This document shows, piece after piece, positions 63,001 to 64,000 of a DNA stretch of 64,000 nucleotides. The position numbers and the translations under genes were made by a program. The notes under the pieces were generated by a model, which worked only from the letters and a program-made list of their open reading frames with translations, had not been told where the DNA came from and searched no databases. The stretch is from Symbiodinium natans (taxonomy: Eukaryota > Sar > Dinophyceae > Suessiales > Symbiodiniaceae). How positions within the stretch are numbered: position 1 is the first letter of the stretch; the number at the start of each line of letters is the position of its first letter. The stretch is from the NCBI GenBank assembly GCA_905221605.1, contig CAJNDS010002273.1, positions 1 through 64,000 on the forward strand, given 5' to 3'.

Positions 63001-64000
63001 GTTGCCGAAGCAGGGAGAAGGCCGAGGAGTATGCGTTCTACATGTGGCCAGGGTTTCTGACACCAATGAGTGTTCGGGAATGGGCATGTTGGACTCGGGA
63101 GCATCACATCCTCTCAGATCACTTCGTCCTGGTGAACAGCTTCCGCAGCAAAAGGTGTTGGTGTCTTTAGCTGTTGGATCTCGGGAGATGTGTATTACCC
63201 CAGGTGGGACCCTGGTAACTCCTGAAATGGTAGATCCACTAGTGCCAATTGGCAAAGCGAGCGCCTTGGTTGGTCTCAGAGTTCAGTGGCGTGGTGGCAA
63301 GTGCACAGCCTCACATCCTGTTCTGGGAGAACTTCGCGTTCGTGATCTGAATGGGTGCCCTTGTTTGGAAAAGGAGGTGGCGCTTCAGATCATTGATGAA
63401 ATGGATTGGTGTTCACCAAAGCAAGCATTGAAGGTGGCACGTATGGTTCAAGGGTGTCCGAATACGGACAACGAGGTGGCTGTAAAAGCGTCGTTGCAAA
63501 GCGCAGCGCGGACAGCGTCAGCGAATGAGGAGGAGTTCGTCCAGGCATGCTGGCGGTTTCTTCGGTGGTATTATGGGGATATACCAGAAAATATGCTGAT
63601 GGAGCTGTTGCCACGTGGAGATATTGCGGCGTTGCCTTTCAACCGTCATAAAAGGAGACGGCTGGCACGAGCAAAAAGGGTGGTGGTACACCTATTTTCG
63701 GGAAAACAAAAATGGCATTTTCCCAGTCGGGATGTGGAGGTACTGGAGCTGGATTTGAAGAAAGGCGGTGACCTACATAATTCGAGCGTCTGGAAGTATC
63801 TTCTGCATCTGGCGGCTGAAGGAAAGGTGGTTGCTGTGGTTGGAGGACCTCCATGCAGGACAGTGTCAAGGTTGAGAGGTGAAGACGGTGGTCCACCTGT
63901 ATTACGCCGACGCTGTGGGCCTGAACGGTTGGGGTTAAAGAGTCTTCCTTGGCCACATCAAGAATTAGCTCAAAAGGATGGTGTTTTACTTCTGAAGATG
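60023..64000 (+). CDS. Copia-like Gag-Pol polyprotein, 5' part (open at window end)
   Basis: ATG 60,023-60,025, preceded in frame by a TAG; 1,326 codons without a stop to the window edge. Residues 1-420: charged, low-complexity N-terminus. About 424-660: copia-type Gag helical region (SLPTLADYTPSNPTALGDWI onward). 704-725: CCCH finger (C-x9-C-x5-C-x3-H). 734-747: zinc knuckle CFECGAIGHLQPQC. About 860-950: first retropepsin-like domain (VDTAATH at D863). About 1020-1120: second (LDSGASH at D1024). 1219-1326: Rossmann-like start with HLFSG (1223), acidic VLELDLKKGGD, and GGPPC (1274-1278) followed by S-R-L-R..GGPP.LR. Integrase, RT and RNase H should follow outside. The intact frame suggests a young element. 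It lies head to head with the NLE1 remnant. Confidence 0.85.
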   Translation, partial: MDMLRRRSEPGLSSAANEAEENRGDGGEERQQMVQALTDGREVAMIQPTSQVENEVVPVPAANPFWSERAHEEMRLRQSRPASLPASGGDRSGEETRRPPSLPELRDREPVPAERPSSGLMGQMERGNIGETQGEEELIPDLSGEEQGEDMAVVKRALKELLVQTKELGNRLHRVEEKSYTSAASGSASRARSTGVVDANAAYPLGMTPEKQYLPGQVFYTDGMGGFWTVLPDGTWLPIEGYDLPKGCDLQPLPEPRKGEVHVEDEKEVPMMHVTEGKKPSRLPPLNYPMGGSASGGYASGPPGLTHVPITSLPSGVDGSAALLGNQPGFVSARETSMQENSAGSGGYTMVDDVPYRWKMIAGKLELEKVPLTAFTPGMGQGLPQGPGGKVSLPPGAVVPRGMPNIGDSSGTERPEALGKHVMSLPTLADYTPSNPTALGDWIAMIEPMLSSLTDTGRVWWQSVYTKAYEAYAKWLSVSPLERLGIKAELEGLKGVRTVHVLLEQRAVSLLLQAIPERLKTEIVSTRMLGSVMIFYKLLTVYQPGGANERSTMLNFLVQPSSATSISEAIKGVRQWAQWRSRLRELRASEPDATLLIKGLDALSSALLAKHPTVHFRVASFREKLGVDYSPTSETATQLAEMLQAEFELLLHSAGEQEVKQDSDAKKRARLNKAQKGTGDETEEGDKGKGKGKRYSGDGERPFCWIYGKTEAGCKFGSRCKFRHDKDSLERGRCFECGAIGHLQPQCPYKDGVSSNADLNPERNRSKGNSPKGGKGGKGAKWGNAKKAEVAEVGDEMANAGLDKGSASPSSPSTTNQVLAEALEVLKSMKLSSAQSASSGEPSVRMLCDSGLFQQDGRVALVDTAATHLVRTLFPWECLPDTTVMVQSALGGVTMRITEKGTLIREDNGPLIIPLWLILEFGANLTVINGMCHVSAKSSLDQLLWFEHGCLVMDYKTAEKMVLHAERQRASLSHSQWRNGRADCGVGSSDATLLPKQGEGRGVCVLHVARVSDTNECSGMGMLDSGASHPLRSLRPGEQLPQQKVLVSLAVGSREMCITPGGTLVTPEMVDPLVPIGKASALVGLRVQWRGGKCTASHPVLGELRVRDLNGCPCLEKEVALQIIDEMDWCSPKQALKVARMVQGCPNTDNEVAVKASLQSAARTASANEEEFVQACWRFLRWYYGDIPENMLMELLPRGDIAALPFNRHKRRRLARAKRVVVHLFSGKQKWHFPSRDVEVLELDLKKGGDLHNSSVWKYLLHLAAEGKVVAVVGGPPCRTVSRLRGEDGGPPVLRRRCGPERLGLKSLPWPHQELAQKDGVLLLKM

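Noticed and set aside
59964-63956. Minus-strand ORFs opposite the copia-like polyprotein
   Set aside because: They are shadows of the intact plus-strand frame, which carries all the recognisable motifs.

Overview
The window looks like nuclear DNA of a dinoflagellate, most likely Symbiodiniaceae-like. Three lines of evidence converge. (1) In a gene I could reconstruct exon by exon (NLE1/Notchless, minus strand, 54.7-59.3 kb), introns start mostly with GC or GA rather than GT, and nearly every acceptor is AG followed by G, the known dinoflagellate habit. (2) Arrays of the plant-type telomere repeat TTTAGGG/CCCTAAA are scattered everywhere, inside introns and intergenic DNA. (3) A retroelement carries, in its probable LTR, a 12-nt match to the 3' end of the dinoflagellate spliced leader. 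There are no bacterial features: no operons, ribosome binding sites or CRISPR.

Layout. 1-11,267 and about 22,024-32,979 are two copies of one large direct segmental duplication, spaced about 22 kb apart. Each copy carries, on the minus strand, a secreted or surface protein gene (signal peptide, ShK-like Cys cluster, about 12 sushi/CCP modules, two LamG-type domains, Ser/Thr-rich stalk) and, further right, a C2-domain gene in very short exons. A short plus-strand ORF of 91 codons is kept in both. Between the copies, 11.2-16.7 kb is a decayed non-LTR retrotransposon (reverse transcriptase plus a C-terminal zinc-finger and PD-(D/E)XK-type endonuclease region) whose 3' end is amplified as three tandem units of about 1.1 kb. 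It is followed by an AT-rich island (16.7-19.9 kb) unlike everything else in composition.

33-54 kb is mostly repeat-rich accessory DNA: telomere-like arrays, a 1.3 kb C-rich strand-asymmetric block, minisatellites and several families of short fold-back (MITE-like) elements. Embedded in it are isolated exons, including ankyrin-repeat exons at 34.4-35.2 and 52.7-53.3 kb and an unidentified gene at 51.2-51.8 kb. 54.7-59.3 kb holds the 3' two thirds of NLE1, a ribosome-biogenesis WD40 gene. Its N-terminal exons are not visible, and the sequence where they would continue is occupied by an opposite-strand copia-like retroelement (about 59.8-64.0 kb, running off the window). That element has an uninterrupted 1,326-codon ORF: Gag, CCCH plus CCHC zinc fingers, two tandem retropepsin-like domains, then the start of a Rossmann-like domain with cytosine-methyltransferase-like motifs.

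The most notable points are the tandem-protease plus methyltransferase-like arrangement of that polyprotein, the spliced-leader-like sequence in its leader, telomere-repeat arrays abutting exon edges in inverted orientation, a hairpin motif with compensating base changes repeated through the LINE 3' region, and a dispersed fold-back family with at least six near-complete members. Identifications are from reading translations by eye; no database search was possible.
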